A DNA stretch of 64,000 nucleotides from CALHRB01 sp964473465. GTDB taxonomy: Bacteria > Bacteroidota > Ignavibacteria > Kapaibacteriales > UBA2268. Location: positions 62,001 through 126,000 of the forward strand of contig CAYYPE010000004.1 of assembly GCA_964473465.1 (NCBI GenBank), in the 5' to 3' direction. Under the pieces are notes generated by a model, which ran no database searches, was not told where the DNA came from, and was given only the letters and a program-made list of their open reading frames with translations. The position numbers and the translations under genes are program-made. Every line of letters starts with the position of its first letter. The stretch's first letter is position 1. Positions 9,282 through 17,670 of this stretch are shown here, one piece after another.

Positions 9282-10868
9282 ATGCCGTATAAAATTCAAA
9301 AACAGACAGAGCCAAAAAAAGCAATAACACCTGAAAACAAAAAAGGTTCGGATAGACAATTAATACTACAAAAACATTCACCCCACCAAAAACCTAAAAG
9401 CAGCCAAAAAGCAAAAAAAGAGAAAAACTTTGATATAATTAATCCTGATATGATTATTCCATCAGGAACAAAAGAACCTTTTATTTTAAACTTACTTATT
9501 AAATTCAAAGAAATATTATATAATGAATTTTTAATTCCAAAAGGTTCACAGATTCTTGTTGCTGTGAGTGGTGGTGTTGATTCAATTGTTCTTCTCGATT
9601 TGTTTGCAAACGTTTCCGAAGAACATAAACTCATACTAAAAATTCTACACTTTAACCATAGATTAAGAAAAGATGCAGTTACCGACGAAAAATTTGTTTT
9701 AGATCTTGCCACTAAATACAATATAAAAGCTTACTCCTCAAGCGGAGATGTTCTTGGCTATGCATCAGCCAATGGATTAAGTATTGAGCAGGCAGGAAGA
9801 ATATTAAGATACCGTTATTTCGAAAATATGGCAAAAAATTTAAATGCCCAATACATTTCTACTGCTCATACTATGGATGATTCCGTTGAAACTTTTTTTC
9901 TGAATTTATTTCGGGGAAGTGGATTGACGGGACTATCTGGAATTCCCTCATCAAGGCAGGTTTCAAAAAATTTACAAATCATAAGACCATTATTAAAATC
10001 AAGGAAAGAAGAGCTGATTGAATATGCCCGGGCGAGACAGCTTAAATGGAGAGAAGATGAAACCAATCAAATGTATAATTACACCCGTAATAAGATTCGA
10101 TTGGATTTATTACCAAAGTTAAAAAATGATTATAATCCCTCAGTTATAGATGTTATCAACAGGGCTTCAAAAATATTCAAAGGAGCTGACGATTTTATTA
10201 AAAAGCACGTTGCCTCGATTTTAAAAACTTATGTTAAGAAAAAAAATAACAACAGATTTTCTATCAATGTATCTTTATTAAAATCTTTAGATGATTTTCT
10301 GCAAGGCGAGTTAATTCAATCTGCGATCACTAATATTTTCAAAACTCAGAACTTAACAATGCAGACGACTGATAGAGTAATTGCTCTTTTGGACTCTCCC
10401 GTTGGCTCAAGGGTTGAAATTTCAAACAGAATAACTGCATTCAAAGATAGAGACAAATTAATCTTTGTTAAAGATTTCGAAATTAATAAGTTCAATATCA
10501 GCATCAGTAAGACAGGTTCTTATCAAGTCGGTGATTATATTTTGACGTTAGAGGAAGTAAAAAAGAAAGATGTCGTTCTTTCCGAAGACCCCTCAGAAGA
10601 ATTTCTTGATTATGACCTTATTCCGGGTATTCTTCATCTAAGAAACTGGGAAGAAGGTGACAATTTCAATCCATTAGGTATGAACGGAACTATGAAAATC
10701 AGCGACTTTTTAATAAATTTAAAAATTCCATTATTGGACAAATATAATATTATGGTTTTAACAACAAAAACTGAAATTATCTGGGTATGTGGTTTCAGAA
10801 TTAGTAATAAATTCAAAATAACCGAAGGAACAAGAAGATTTTTAAAAGTAAGTTTAAAGAGGAAATAA
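9282..10868 (+). CDS. tilS: tRNA(Ile)-lysidine synthase
   Basis: The 528-aa cytoplasmic enzyme converts C34 of tRNA-Ile(CAU) to lysidine, so that it reads AUA codons. The ATP-pyrophosphatase P-loop SGGVDS lies at 96-101 and is followed by LHFNHRLR and STAHTMDDSVETFFLNLFRG; the C-terminal TilS domain includes the LHLRNWEEGD and ISDFLIN segments. The P-loop normally begins about 20-30 residues from the start, but here a Lys/Gln-rich, probably disordered stretch of about 65 residues precedes it. An internal ATG (codon 57, 9450) would give a standard length. I kept 9282 because a promoter element lies 34 nt upstream of it. It is first in an operon with hpt, 14 nt downstream. Confidence 0.94.
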   Translation: MPYKIQKQTEPKKAITPENKKGSDRQLILQKHSPHQKPKSSQKAKKEKNFDIINPDMIIPSGTKEPFILNLLIKFKEILYNEFLIPKGSQILVAVSGGVDSIVLLDLFANVSEEHKLILKILHFNHRLRKDAVTDEKFVLDLATKYNIKAYSSSGDVLGYASANGLSIEQAGRILRYRYFENMAKNLNAQYISTAHTMDDSVETFFLNLFRGSGLTGLSGIPSSRQVSKNLQIIRPLLKSRKEELIEYARARQLKWREDETNQMYNYTRNKIRLDLLPKLKNDYNPSVIDVINRASKIFKGADDFIKKHVASILKTYVKKKNNNRFSINVSLLKSLDDFLQGELIQSAITNIFKTQNLTMQTTDRVIALLDSPVGSRVEISNRITAFKDRDKLIFVKDFEINKFNISISKTGSYQVGDYILTLEEVKKKDVVLSEDPSEEFLDYDLIPGILHLRNWEEGDNFNPLGMNGTMKISDFLINLKIPLLDKYNIMVLTTKTEIIWVCGFRISNKFKITEGTRRFLKVSLKRK

Positions 10869-10882
10869 TTTCAATCAAAAAA

Positions 10883-11434
10883 ATGATCAGACTTGAAAAT
10901 GGAAAAATAGAAATTAATGGAAAGATTTTCCAGAAATTCTTGTCCGCAGATGTTATAAGTAAAATTGTGTCAGAATTGGCAGAAAAGATCAATTCTGATT
11001 TAATGGGAAAAAATCCCGTTTTTTTGTTTGTTCTCAATGGTTCAATCTTTTTTGGCTGTGACTTGCTTAGAAAGATAACAGTTGATTGCACTATCAAAAC
11101 TATCTCGGCGAAAAGTTACGGCAACGAAATGAAAAGCTCCGGAAATGTAAATATAGAAGTGGTGAATCTGGATATTCAAGGACAAGATATTGTTATTGTT
11201 GAAGATATTGTTGATTCAGGTTTTACCATAAAAGCACTTATCGAAGCTCTAACCAAACTTAATCCTTCTACGATAAAAGTTGTGTCTTTCCTTAGCAAAC
11301 CATCACGAAGAAAAGTAGATACTAAAATTGATTATATTGGGATAGAAATACCTGATAAATTTGTTATAGGATATGGTCTTGACTATGCAGAAAAAGGAAG
11401 AAATTTACCTGATATTTATGCACTAACTGATTGA
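10883..11434 (+). CDS. hpt: Hypoxanthine phosphoribosyltransferase
   Basis: The 183-aa enzyme salvages hypoxanthine and guanine by transfer to PRPP. The PRPP-binding loop EDIVDSG is at 107-113, after the hydrophobic strand IVIV. The flexible-loop region SAKSYGNEMKSSG (75-87) and the purine-contacting tail (KFVIGYGLDYAEKGRNLP) are present, and the length is typical. tilS followed by hpt is a widespread gene order, usually continued by ftsH; here ftsH is replaced by an exported Asp-box protein. The spacing to tilS is 14 nt, so they are co-transcribed. Confidence 0.95.
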   Translation: MIRLENGKIEINGKIFQKFLSADVISKIVSELAEKINSDLMGKNPVFLFVLNGSIFFGCDLLRKITVDCTIKTISAKSYGNEMKSSGNVNIEVVNLDIQGQDIVIVEDIVDSGFTIKALIEALTKLNPSTIKVVSFLSKPSRRKVDTKIDYIGIEIPDKFVIGYGLDYAEKGRNLPDIYALTD

Positions 11435-11455
11435 AAATAATTGGTCGAGGTTAAT

Positions 11456-12694
11456 ATGAAAAAGATTATTCTTATATTGTTATTAACAATTGTATCTAAA
11501 ACTTTTTCTCAGGAAATATACTGGGAACCGATTGGCAATGTTGGTGGCACAGTATTTACTTTTGGGCTCGATAGCAGCAATAATATATTCGCCGGAACTT
11601 TTAATGCCATTTACAAAAGCACTGACGATGGCAAAACATGGATTAGGAAACTTTCCGGCGGACAATATACTAATTTTCTTGCCTTTGCTGTGAATAAAGC
11701 TGGACATATTATTACAACAACACATTCTTCAAATATGTATAAAAGCACTGATAAAGGAGAAACATGGAAATCTTTTGCCCCAATGCCCTATCAGGATTAT
11801 AGACCATTGCTATATCTTCCCAATGGAGATCTGATAACCGCTCCTTTTAATCGTGGTTTATATAGAAGCAAGGATGACGGTAATAAATGGGAAAAAGTAG
11901 AGGGAGGACTCGATGCGACTACAATTTGGTCAGTCGCTGTTGCCCCTGATGGAAAAGTATTTGCCGGAACAAATAATTTTCTATTCCTTTCGCTTGACAC
12001 TGGCTATACTTGGAAACAAATCTTATATGACTCCACCTGTTCAGGAGCCAGAACAGTCTTTATTAGCTCTGATGGCTCTATTTACATAGGCTCAGAAATT
12101 ACTGTTTTTCAATCAAAAGTTTATCTTTGTGGAGCCTTTAGAAGCACAGACGGTGGAGAAACTTGGCACAAAGTGTTTTACGGGCTTGATACTTCTTTAT
12201 ACAGAGCTATCATAAATATTATTGAACCTGTCCCGGGTGTATTTTTTATTGGGACTAACGAATGGGGGGTATATCGTAGTATTGATAATGGACAGAATTG
12301 TAAGAGAGTTTCTAACGGGCTTGAGGAAGTTGGCTTTTTGTGGTATCTCTTTTTAACAATATCAGGCAATTTATTGGCAGGAACCAATAAGGGTATGTTC
12401 CGAACCAATACAATTGTTACAAATTATGAGGAAGAACTTAATAACAATAAGTCAGAAAATTCAATTCAAATAAATAATGGAAAAATATCACTAAACATAC
12501 TTCAATCAAGTGATATATCCATTACAATTTTTGATTTGTTAGGTAGAAATATCAAAAAAATCAATCTGGGTTATCTAAGTTCGGGAGAGCATATTTTTGA
12601 AAATCTGATGTCTGAGCTCAAGAGCGGTCTTTATATAATTGAAATCAAATCAGATAATTTTTCAAGGGTAATGAAAACAATAATTTACAATTGA
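11456..12694 (+). CDS. Exported Asp-box (BNR/sortilin-like) repeat protein with T9SS type A sorting domain
   Basis: The 412-aa protein starts with a signal peptide (MKKIILILLLTIVSKTFSQ) and carries about six Asp-box repeats of the form S-x-D-x-G-x-T-W (KSTDDGKTW, KSTDKGETW, RSKDDGNKW, LSLDTGYTW, RSTDGGETW, RSIDNGQN), the mark of a beta-propeller. The last 80 residues resemble a Por/T9SS C-terminal sorting domain (ITIFDLLGRNIKKI, then SGLYIIEIKSDNFSRVMKTI), so it is probably exported and attached to or released from the cell surface. A longer reading frame starts at TTG 11441; I chose the ATG because it begins exactly at the signal peptide and has AGG upstream. No enzymatic function can be assigned. 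Confidence 0.82.
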   Translation: MKKIILILLLTIVSKTFSQEIYWEPIGNVGGTVFTFGLDSSNNIFAGTFNAIYKSTDDGKTWIRKLSGGQYTNFLAFAVNKAGHIITTTHSSNMYKSTDKGETWKSFAPMPYQDYRPLLYLPNGDLITAPFNRGLYRSKDDGNKWEKVEGGLDATTIWSVAVAPDGKVFAGTNNFLFLSLDTGYTWKQILYDSTCSGARTVFISSDGSIYIGSEITVFQSKVYLCGAFRSTDGGETWHKVFYGLDTSLYRAIINIIEPVPGVFFIGTNEWGVYRSIDNGQNCKRVSNGLEEVGFLWYLFLTISGNLLAGTNKGMFRTNTIVTNYEEELNNNKSENSIQINNGKISLNILQSSDISITIFDLLGRNIKKINLGYLSSGEHIFENLMSELKSGLYIIEIKSDNFSRVMKTIIYN

Positions 12695-12700
12695 ATTTAG

Positions 12701-12773
12701 CACGCCCGGAGGGAGTCGAACCCCCAACCCTTTGATCCGAAGTCAAATGCTCTATCCATTAAGCTACGGGCGC
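12701..12773 (-). tRNA. tRNA-Arg (anticodon UCG)
   Basis: Read on the minus strand, all four stems fold: acceptor GCGCCCG/CGGGCGT, D-stem GCTT/GAGC, anticodon stem TTTGA/TCAAA with loop CTTCGGA (anticodon UCG, positions 34-36), a 5-nt variable loop, and T-stem GGGGG/CCCTC with loop TTCGACT. Length is 73 nt with discriminator G. CCA is not encoded, so it must be added. The first acceptor pair is a G-U wobble. A consensus promoter lies 6 nt before the 5' end. Confidence 0.95.
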
Positions 12774-12779
12774 AGTATT

Positions 12780-12810
12780 CAAAAATAAAACTTATGTCTT
12801 TCTTTTCAAA
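12780..12810 (-). promoter_or_regulatory. Full Bacteroidota-type promoter of tRNA-Arg
   Basis: On the minus strand TTTG (12810-12807), 19 nt, then TATTTTTG (12787-12780): a complete TTTG-N19-TAnnTTTG match. It ends 6 nt before the mature tRNA 5' end, where transcription would be expected to start. Confidence 0.7.
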
Positions 12811-12816
12811 ATAAAT

Positions 12817-14289
12817 TTAATTTTTTCTATTGAAAATCAAAGTCTTAATTTTATCAATTTCAGATTTTGTGATAATTCTTGAAAGTATTATTGTTGCACC
12901 AAACACTATGATTAAACCGAGCCTGATAATCAATGAAACTATAAAATCCATATCACGGGTTATATATTTACCCAAAGTGTAGAAAATCACTACATATACA
13001 ATTACCAAAATTATTTTGCCCCAATTATATTCAATCGGATAAATCTTTTTATTGATGATAAGAAGAACAATCGCACTTGCGAGATACCCCAAAATCGAGG
13101 ATATCCCGGCACCATAGTATCCAATATATGGTATTAACAGGAAATTGAATGATATTTTGAGTAGTGCTCCCGTTCCAATTGCTATAGGAAGATAGTTGGT
13201 CTTCTTTGTTATATATGGTCCACAAGCAAAATTTATAAACATTCCATTGAAAAAATATGCAGTAAGAACCAATGGGATGAGATCTAAGCCTACCCAAAAA
13301 GCGGGATTAATAAACCTTCCACCTATAAAGGGTATCCTGACAACAAAATCCATTAAAAAAACTGTTCCAAGAAACACAAAAGAGCTAACAATAATGAAAA
13401 AGGTCAATATCCTTGAAAACAAATCCTTCGCATCCTTGTCCTCGAATCTTGATAAGTAGAAAGGCTTCCAGGCATACTCAAACACAGCCACAAGAATCAT
13501 CATCGGTATCCCTAATTTGTAGTTAACCGAATAAATCCCAACCTGATAAGAGTCTGTCAAAAGCATTAGTATTGGGCGGTCAACCACCTGCAAAATGATG
13601 CTGAACATTGCAGCGGGAATTGTTGGAAGACCGAATTTAAACATTTCTTTCAACAGATTTTTATCCAATTTGATTCTTAAATACTGTTTTATCTCGGGAC
13701 TGACTATGATTATCGAGGTCAAACTCGCAAGAACCTGAGCCAGAAAAACTCCGTATATCCCTTTTCGTAATATTATAACAAAAAGCACATTCAAAAAAAT
13801 TGCCACAACAATATTGGCTAATCTTGTTAAAGAGAACTTCAAAGCCTTTCTTTCCATTCTTAGTAGTGAGAAGGGAATAATAATTAAAGAATCGAGGAAT
13901 GGAATAAGTGCGGAAAGTAATATAATGTTACCAGAATTTTTTAATTCCGGTATTAAAACCGAAAAATAACCGGAATTTAGTATGATTATCAGTGTAATAC
14001 TAAGGCTAAAAGTCAATATTGTGAGATATGAATGAGTAAAAACCTTTCTGTTTTGCTCAATATCCTCTTTTTTGTAAAATCGAAAAAAAGCAGAGTCCAT
14101 TCCGATTGATAAAATGATGTTCAAAAAGGCAATCAAGCTGTAAATATACGTGATTTCGCCGTTTTCGGAAACTGTCAGGTAATTGCTATATATAGGAGTG
14201 AGAAAAAAAGTCAGGAACCTTCCAATAACTGTGAAAGCACCATATACCATAGTATCCGAAGCAAGACTTAAAATTCTGCTCTTCATCAA
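12817..14289 (-). CDS. Polysaccharide biosynthesis flippase (Wzx/MOP superfamily)
   Basis: The 490-aa membrane protein has about 12-14 predicted helices and the layout of the oligosaccharide flippases (polysaccharide_synt / MATE-like fold) that move lipid-linked glycans across the inner membrane. Typical features are the N-terminal DTMVYGAFTVIGRFLTFFLTPIYS and the mid-protein FGLPTIPAAMFSIILQVVDRPIL stretch (about residues 220-242). No glycosyltransferase or polymerase is nearby, so the glycan is unknown. A TAATTTTG element lies 29 nt upstream. The start could be either ATG of the initial MM. Confidence 0.9.
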   Translation of the reverse strand: MMKSRILSLASDTMVYGAFTVIGRFLTFFLTPIYSNYLTVSENGEITYIYSLIAFLNIILSIGMDSAFFRFYKKEDIEQNRKVFTHSYLTILTFSLSITLIIILNSGYFSVLIPELKNSGNIILLSALIPFLDSLIIIPFSLLRMERKALKFSLTRLANIVVAIFLNVLFVIILRKGIYGVFLAQVLASLTSIIIVSPEIKQYLRIKLDKNLLKEMFKFGLPTIPAAMFSIILQVVDRPILMLLTDSYQVGIYSVNYKLGIPMMILVAVFEYAWKPFYLSRFEDKDAKDLFSRILTFFIIVSSFVFLGTVFLMDFVVRIPFIGGRFINPAFWVGLDLIPLVLTAYFFNGMFINFACGPYITKKTNYLPIAIGTGALLKISFNFLLIPYIGYYGAGISSILGYLASAIVLLIINKKIYPIEYNWGKIILVIVYVVIFYTLGKYITRDMDFIVSLIIRLGLIIVFGATIILSRIITKSEIDKIKTLIFNRKN

Positions 14290-14318
14290 AAATAAGTATT
14301 AATTCTCAATCAAGACTA

Positions 14319-14326
14319 CAAAATTA
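14319..14326 (-). promoter_or_regulatory. Bacteroidota-type -7 element (TAATTTTG) upstream of the flippase
   Basis: TAATTTTG on the minus strand ends 29 nt before the flippase start. It lies in the 54-bp gap after the DUF1858 gene. No TTTG is seen at -33. Confidence 0.4.
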
Positions 14327-14343
14327 GTCAAATAAATTATTTG

Positions 14344-14565
14344 TCAGCCTTGATGTTTTTCGAACAGAATATTTAAATCTTTGAGTATCAGTTGAAGCTC
14401 GTCTTCAGAAAAATTCTTTCCCAGAACAACTTCTTCGATTGTCCCCCAGATAGGTTCTCCGCAAATAAGACATCTGATACCCTTTTCCATAAGATATGTG
14501 ACAGATTCTGGAAGAATTTCTGTAAGCTCTTCGATTGTTGTAGTCCTTTCAATCCTATTTTTCAT
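14344..14565 (-). CDS. DUF1858 domain-containing small protein
   Basis: The 73-aa protein matches the DUF1858 pattern: a helical start (TTTIEELTEILPESVTYLMEKGIRCLICGEPIWGT region, residues 8-42) with a C-x-x-C pair at CLIC, then a short helical tail. Such domains occur alone or at the N-terminus of ScdA/Ric-type iron-sulfur repair and hybrid-cluster-associated proteins; the CXXC suggests metal or redox chemistry, but this is not established. It overlaps the 3' end of the DUF6132 gene by 11 nt, which indicates translational coupling. Confidence 0.82.
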   Translation of the reverse strand: MKNRIERTTTIEELTEILPESVTYLMEKGIRCLICGEPIWGTIEEVVLGKNFSEDELQLILKDLNILFEKHQG

Positions 14566-14752
14566 TTTTCTTTTTCGATGGAATAGACAAAATCAACCCA
14601 ACAAGTGCACCGTAGCCAACTGTAATATAAGGATTAGATGATATAGGACAGGAACCGGAATTGCAACCAATAAAATAATAATAAGCGAAACCAGCAACAG
14701 CCCCCAATGCTACCCCTAATATAATTTTTATTCTTGTATTCATTGTGTTCAT
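14555..14752 (-). CDS. DUF6132-like small membrane protein
   Basis: The 65-aa protein has two hydrophobic helices (residues 8-27 and 44-60) around a GCNSGSCPISSNPY loop. That loop, with two cysteines and the SNP motif, is what I recognise from the DUF6132 family of Bacteroidota, often found near rhodanese and thioredoxin genes. The topology looks like a two-helix glycine-zipper protein. An alternative start is the fourth codon (second ATG). It is co-transcribed with and overlaps the DUF1858 gene. Confidence 0.75.
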   Translation of the reverse strand: MNTMNTRIKIILGVALGAVAGFAYYYFIGCNSGSCPISSNPYITVGYGALVGLILSIPSKKKNEK

Positions 14753-14945
14753 TTTATCTTCGATGTAAAAACTAAAATGACGTATAAAAAATTAAATGAT
14801 TGATTAGGAATATAATCACACCTAAATAACCCCCTATTTCTAGTTTTTTTATACTTTTTCGAAAATTTATCTGAATTATTACATTGTTTATAAATCATAT
14901 TTTATTAAATTTCAAAATTAAAATATCAATATTTAAAGATAAAAA

Positions 14946-16454
14946 ATGAAAAACAAGGCGATTTACTTTGGTTCTTTAATATTAATAATAATTCTTTACG
15001 TTTACGCTTCAAATTACAAACTATCTCCACCAATTTACAAAATAAATAAAGTCAACTTCGAATCTGAACAAAAGATGTTAACCCGTCCAAATGATAAGGA
15101 CATATCTGTTTTTGATAGTATTACTTTTTCCAGAAAAATTTACGAAAGAGATTCTTCTGCTTACTTAATTCTTGACAGTATTGTAGAAAATCGTCTCAAA
15201 GAAAGAGATTATTATTTTACCACACTTAACTTAAAAAGATATGTTTTAGAAACAAAAAAAGATACCCTGATAATTGTTAACAAACCAGAGCAAATTGAAT
15301 TTATAAATGATATTATCAGAGCTGTCCATTTAGAGGAATTACCGGGAAAATATCATAAATTTGCTGAAAATGGTTACGGCTATGTGCAAAGTTTATATAT
15401 GAAAGCTGAAGATTTGGTTCTGGATGTTAATAGATTAAACTGGGATAAAATCAAGTATTATTATTTTGTTACAAATAATAATTTAAAACAAGGTTTGATT
15501 ATCAAAAAAATTAATAAGCTTCAAACAATTGAAGAAACATTGTCAGCGGGTAATTTCCTTTCTACAAATGAAGTAATTCCTGAAGAAATTCTGTATCCCT
15601 ATTCATCAACAAAATTCTGGCTCATTCCGATTTTTATATTAGTAGCCCTCTCCCCTGCATTTATATCAAGTAAAAACAATCTTTTCTCAAAACAAAAAAG
15701 ACAATATTATAACTCCCAAAAAACTGTAGCAATAGTATGGCTGGCTATGATTTTCATTTCTTTGTTAGTTGTTTTATCAGTCATAGTATTAGAAATTGAT
15801 ATTAATGCTGGTGGAGGTGCAATGATAATGCTTGGAACATTCCTTTTCATTTGTAGCATTATCATTTTCATAATTTATTATAAAAGAGCTGTCCAGTTCG
15901 ATAAAATTTATACTGGCTCATTTTCACAAAATCAGAAAACTGATGAGAATACTATAATTGCCAGATGGACTTACGACAAAATAATATGGGATGAATTTGT
16001 TAACTTGGATCAACAGGAAAAATTATCAACAAATAAATCAACATTCATACTGGTTTCAGTCCTAATTGTTATTATTTTCGGGATTTTTATGATTGCCGAT
16101 CCCGAAATTGCTCCAACAATGGGAATAATTGGCCTTGGATTAATTTTGTTATTATTCTTTGTTTCAAGATTTTCCCCCGTTTTAACAGCAAAAAGATTAA
16201 AAAGCTCAAATCCTGAATGTATTATATCAAAAACTGGTTTAATACTTGGCAAACAGTTTCACAATTGGAAATCTCTGGGGAATCGTCTTGAATCCGTTAG
16301 ATTTATAAAACATGAAAAACCCATATTAGAAATTATATATTCTTATCCAGCAAGATATGGCAGGCAAAATTATACGTTGTTAATTCCTGTCCCGTCAGAC
16401 CAATTTGAAAAAGCAGAGCAGATAGTTGAAATTTTACAGAGTGAAATTAACTAA
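14946..16454 (+). CDS. Unrecognised membrane protein, 502 aa
   Basis: I do not recognise a family. Visible parts: an N-terminal hydrophobic anchor (residues 5-21); a polar region of about 200 residues, probably periplasmic, with no cysteines; and helices near 226-246, 262-285 and 291-313. A polar loop then leads to helices near 368-388 and 391-411, and a C-terminal soluble region of about 90 residues (ISKTGLILGKQFHNWKSLG and onward) follows. This last region resembles a bacterial PH-like strand pattern, only loosely. No operon partner: 193 nt separate it from the divergent DUF6132 gene and 223 nt from the chaperone gene. Codon use looks like its neighbours. Confidence 0.8.
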   Translation: MKNKAIYFGSLILIIILYVYASNYKLSPPIYKINKVNFESEQKMLTRPNDKDISVFDSITFSRKIYERDSSAYLILDSIVENRLKERDYYFTTLNLKRYVLETKKDTLIIVNKPEQIEFINDIIRAVHLEELPGKYHKFAENGYGYVQSLYMKAEDLVLDVNRLNWDKIKYYYFVTNNNLKQGLIIKKINKLQTIEETLSAGNFLSTNEVIPEEILYPYSSTKFWLIPIFILVALSPAFISSKNNLFSKQKRQYYNSQKTVAIVWLAMIFISLLVVLSVIVLEIDINAGGGAMIMLGTFLFICSIIIFIIYYKRAVQFDKIYTGSFSQNQKTDENTIIARWTYDKIIWDEFVNLDQQEKLSTNKSTFILVSVLIVIIFGIFMIADPEIAPTMGIIGLGLILLLFFVSRFSPVLTAKRLKSSNPECIISKTGLILGKQFHNWKSLGNRLESVRFIKHEKPILEIIYSYPARYGRQNYTLLIPVPSDQFEKAEQIVEILQSEIN

Positions 16455-16628
16455 TCCAGATTAGTTTTGCATTGAATTATATCATTCAATAGATTCTGAA
16501 TTTTTGGAAAAACTCCGTCACTTTTATAAATCTGAAAAAAATTCCTACTTTGAAGAAATTTATATATTGACAGTGGCATAGATTTTGAGTATCTTACAGG
16601 AAAAAACCAATTAAAAATTACTTTTTCT

Positions 16629-16636
16629 TATATTTG
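16629..16636 (+). promoter_or_regulatory. Bacteroidota-type -7 element (TATATTTG) upstream of the chaperone gene
   Basis: TATATTTG fits TAnnTTTG and lies 41 nt before the chaperone ATG at 16678. The -33 TTTG is absent. Confidence 0.4.
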
Positions 16637-16677
16637 TAGTTTGAATTTTTTTATTTAAATAAATAGTATAAATAATT

Positions 16678-17511
16678 ATGAAATCAAAGCATTTAATAAT
16701 ACTAACGTTTGTGCTGATTTTTTTTGTAAATGATTTATATTCCCAGATTGGAGTATTTCCGCCAATTTTATTCATAAACCCCCTTAGCCGTGGTGGAATG
16801 GTAACATTAACCAATCATGGCTATGCGGATAAGGAAGTAGAGGTTGTTTTCCGCTTTGGTTATGTTGGCAATGATGAAAACGGGAATCATAAACTTATTT
16901 ATAATGACACTCTTCTGGAACAGCAATATAGTCTCGTTCCATATATCAAAGCTTTCCCAAAAAAAGTAATTATCAAACCACAAAAGTCACAGGTTGTTAG
17001 GTTTTTGGTAAGAAATATTGGGGACAAACCTGACGGAACTTATTGGACACGATTAGGAATCAGGGCGAAAGACCCAGCTAAAACGCTAACAAAGGCTGAA
17101 GATACATCAAAAATTACTGCAGCAATAGAATTAGTTACCGAAGTTAACACTTTAATTATGTTTCAGAAAGGTTCTGTCAATGCAGGTGTTGACATTCCTT
17201 TTATCAATACTATTGCTTTAGGCGACACATTTAACCTTTACGTAAATTATGAAAGATTGGGAAATAGTCCATTTATGGGCAATGTAACAATTGGTATATT
17301 TGATAGAAATGGTGATCCAGTTGAAACATACAGTGAAAAATTAGGAGTATTCGAAAAATTACTCAGAAGATATCCCTTTGATAAGGCTTATTTTCCACCG
17401 GGCACCTATTCTGCAGAATTTACAATTACAAATGAAAGGGAAGATGTTCCTGAAAAAAATACATTAAAATTTAATGTTTTTTCGAAGAAATTCACTTTTG
17501 AGGTAAAATAA
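16678..17511 (+). CDS. PapD-like periplasmic (fimbrial-type) chaperone
   Basis: The 277-aa protein has a signal peptide (residues 1-22, ending before QIGVFPP). The next 120 residues show the strand pattern of a PapD-type Ig domain: an N-terminal strand (GVFPPILFINPLSRGG), a strand ending in VVFRFGYV, then FPKKVIIKPQKSQVVRFLVRN near 99-119. This last stretch corresponds to the hydrophobic strand and the R/K region where pilus chaperones hold subunits. A second beta domain follows (about 150-277). It is 36 nt upstream of the apparent translation start of the usher-like gene, the usual chaperone-usher arrangement. The canonical chaperone is about 230 aa, so this one is longer. No pilin-type subunit gene is adjacent. 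Confidence 0.75.
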   Translation: MKSKHLIILTFVLIFFVNDLYSQIGVFPPILFINPLSRGGMVTLTNHGYADKEVEVVFRFGYVGNDENGNHKLIYNDTLLEQQYSLVPYIKAFPKKVIIKPQKSQVVRFLVRNIGDKPDGTYWTRLGIRAKDPAKTLTKAEDTSKITAAIELVTEVNTLIMFQKGSVNAGVDIPFINTIALGDTFNLYVNYERLGNSPFMGNVTIGIFDRNGDPVETYSEKLGVFEKLLRRYPFDKAYFPPGTYSAEFTITNEREDVPEKNTLKFNVFSKKFTFEVK

Positions 17512-17527
17512 ATTATAAATAGGTTTG
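17497..17527 (+). promoter_or_regulatory. Full Bacteroidota-type promoter in front of the usher gene
   Basis: TTTG (17497-17500), 19 nt, then TAGGTTTG (17520-17527): a complete TTTG-N19-TAnnTTTG match overlapping the chaperone stop. Transcription would begin near 17530-17536, about 15 nt before the in-frame signal-peptide codons at 17548. Confidence 0.6.
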
Positions 17528-17670
17528 ATTAATAGTATCGGTGAAAGATTATTAAGACCAAGCGAAATATAACCCGGCAGATAATCCAAATTCTTTTAAT
17601 TGTCTTAGTTACCTTAATTTCTTCTAATTGGGCTTTATCTCAAAATGAAGATGAAGTTAAGATTGAAGGA

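Noticed and set aside
8077..14835. The 13-mer TAAATAACCCCCT occurs at 8077-8089 and 14823-14835, near two minus-strand starts
   Set aside because: Shared 13-mers are expected by chance in 64 kb, and the two positions differ relative to the start codons.
16567..16595. TTGACA-N17-TATCTT upstream of the chaperone gene
   Set aside because: Same reasoning; it is further from the start than the TATATTTG at 16629 and the window's promoters follow the Bacteroidota pattern.
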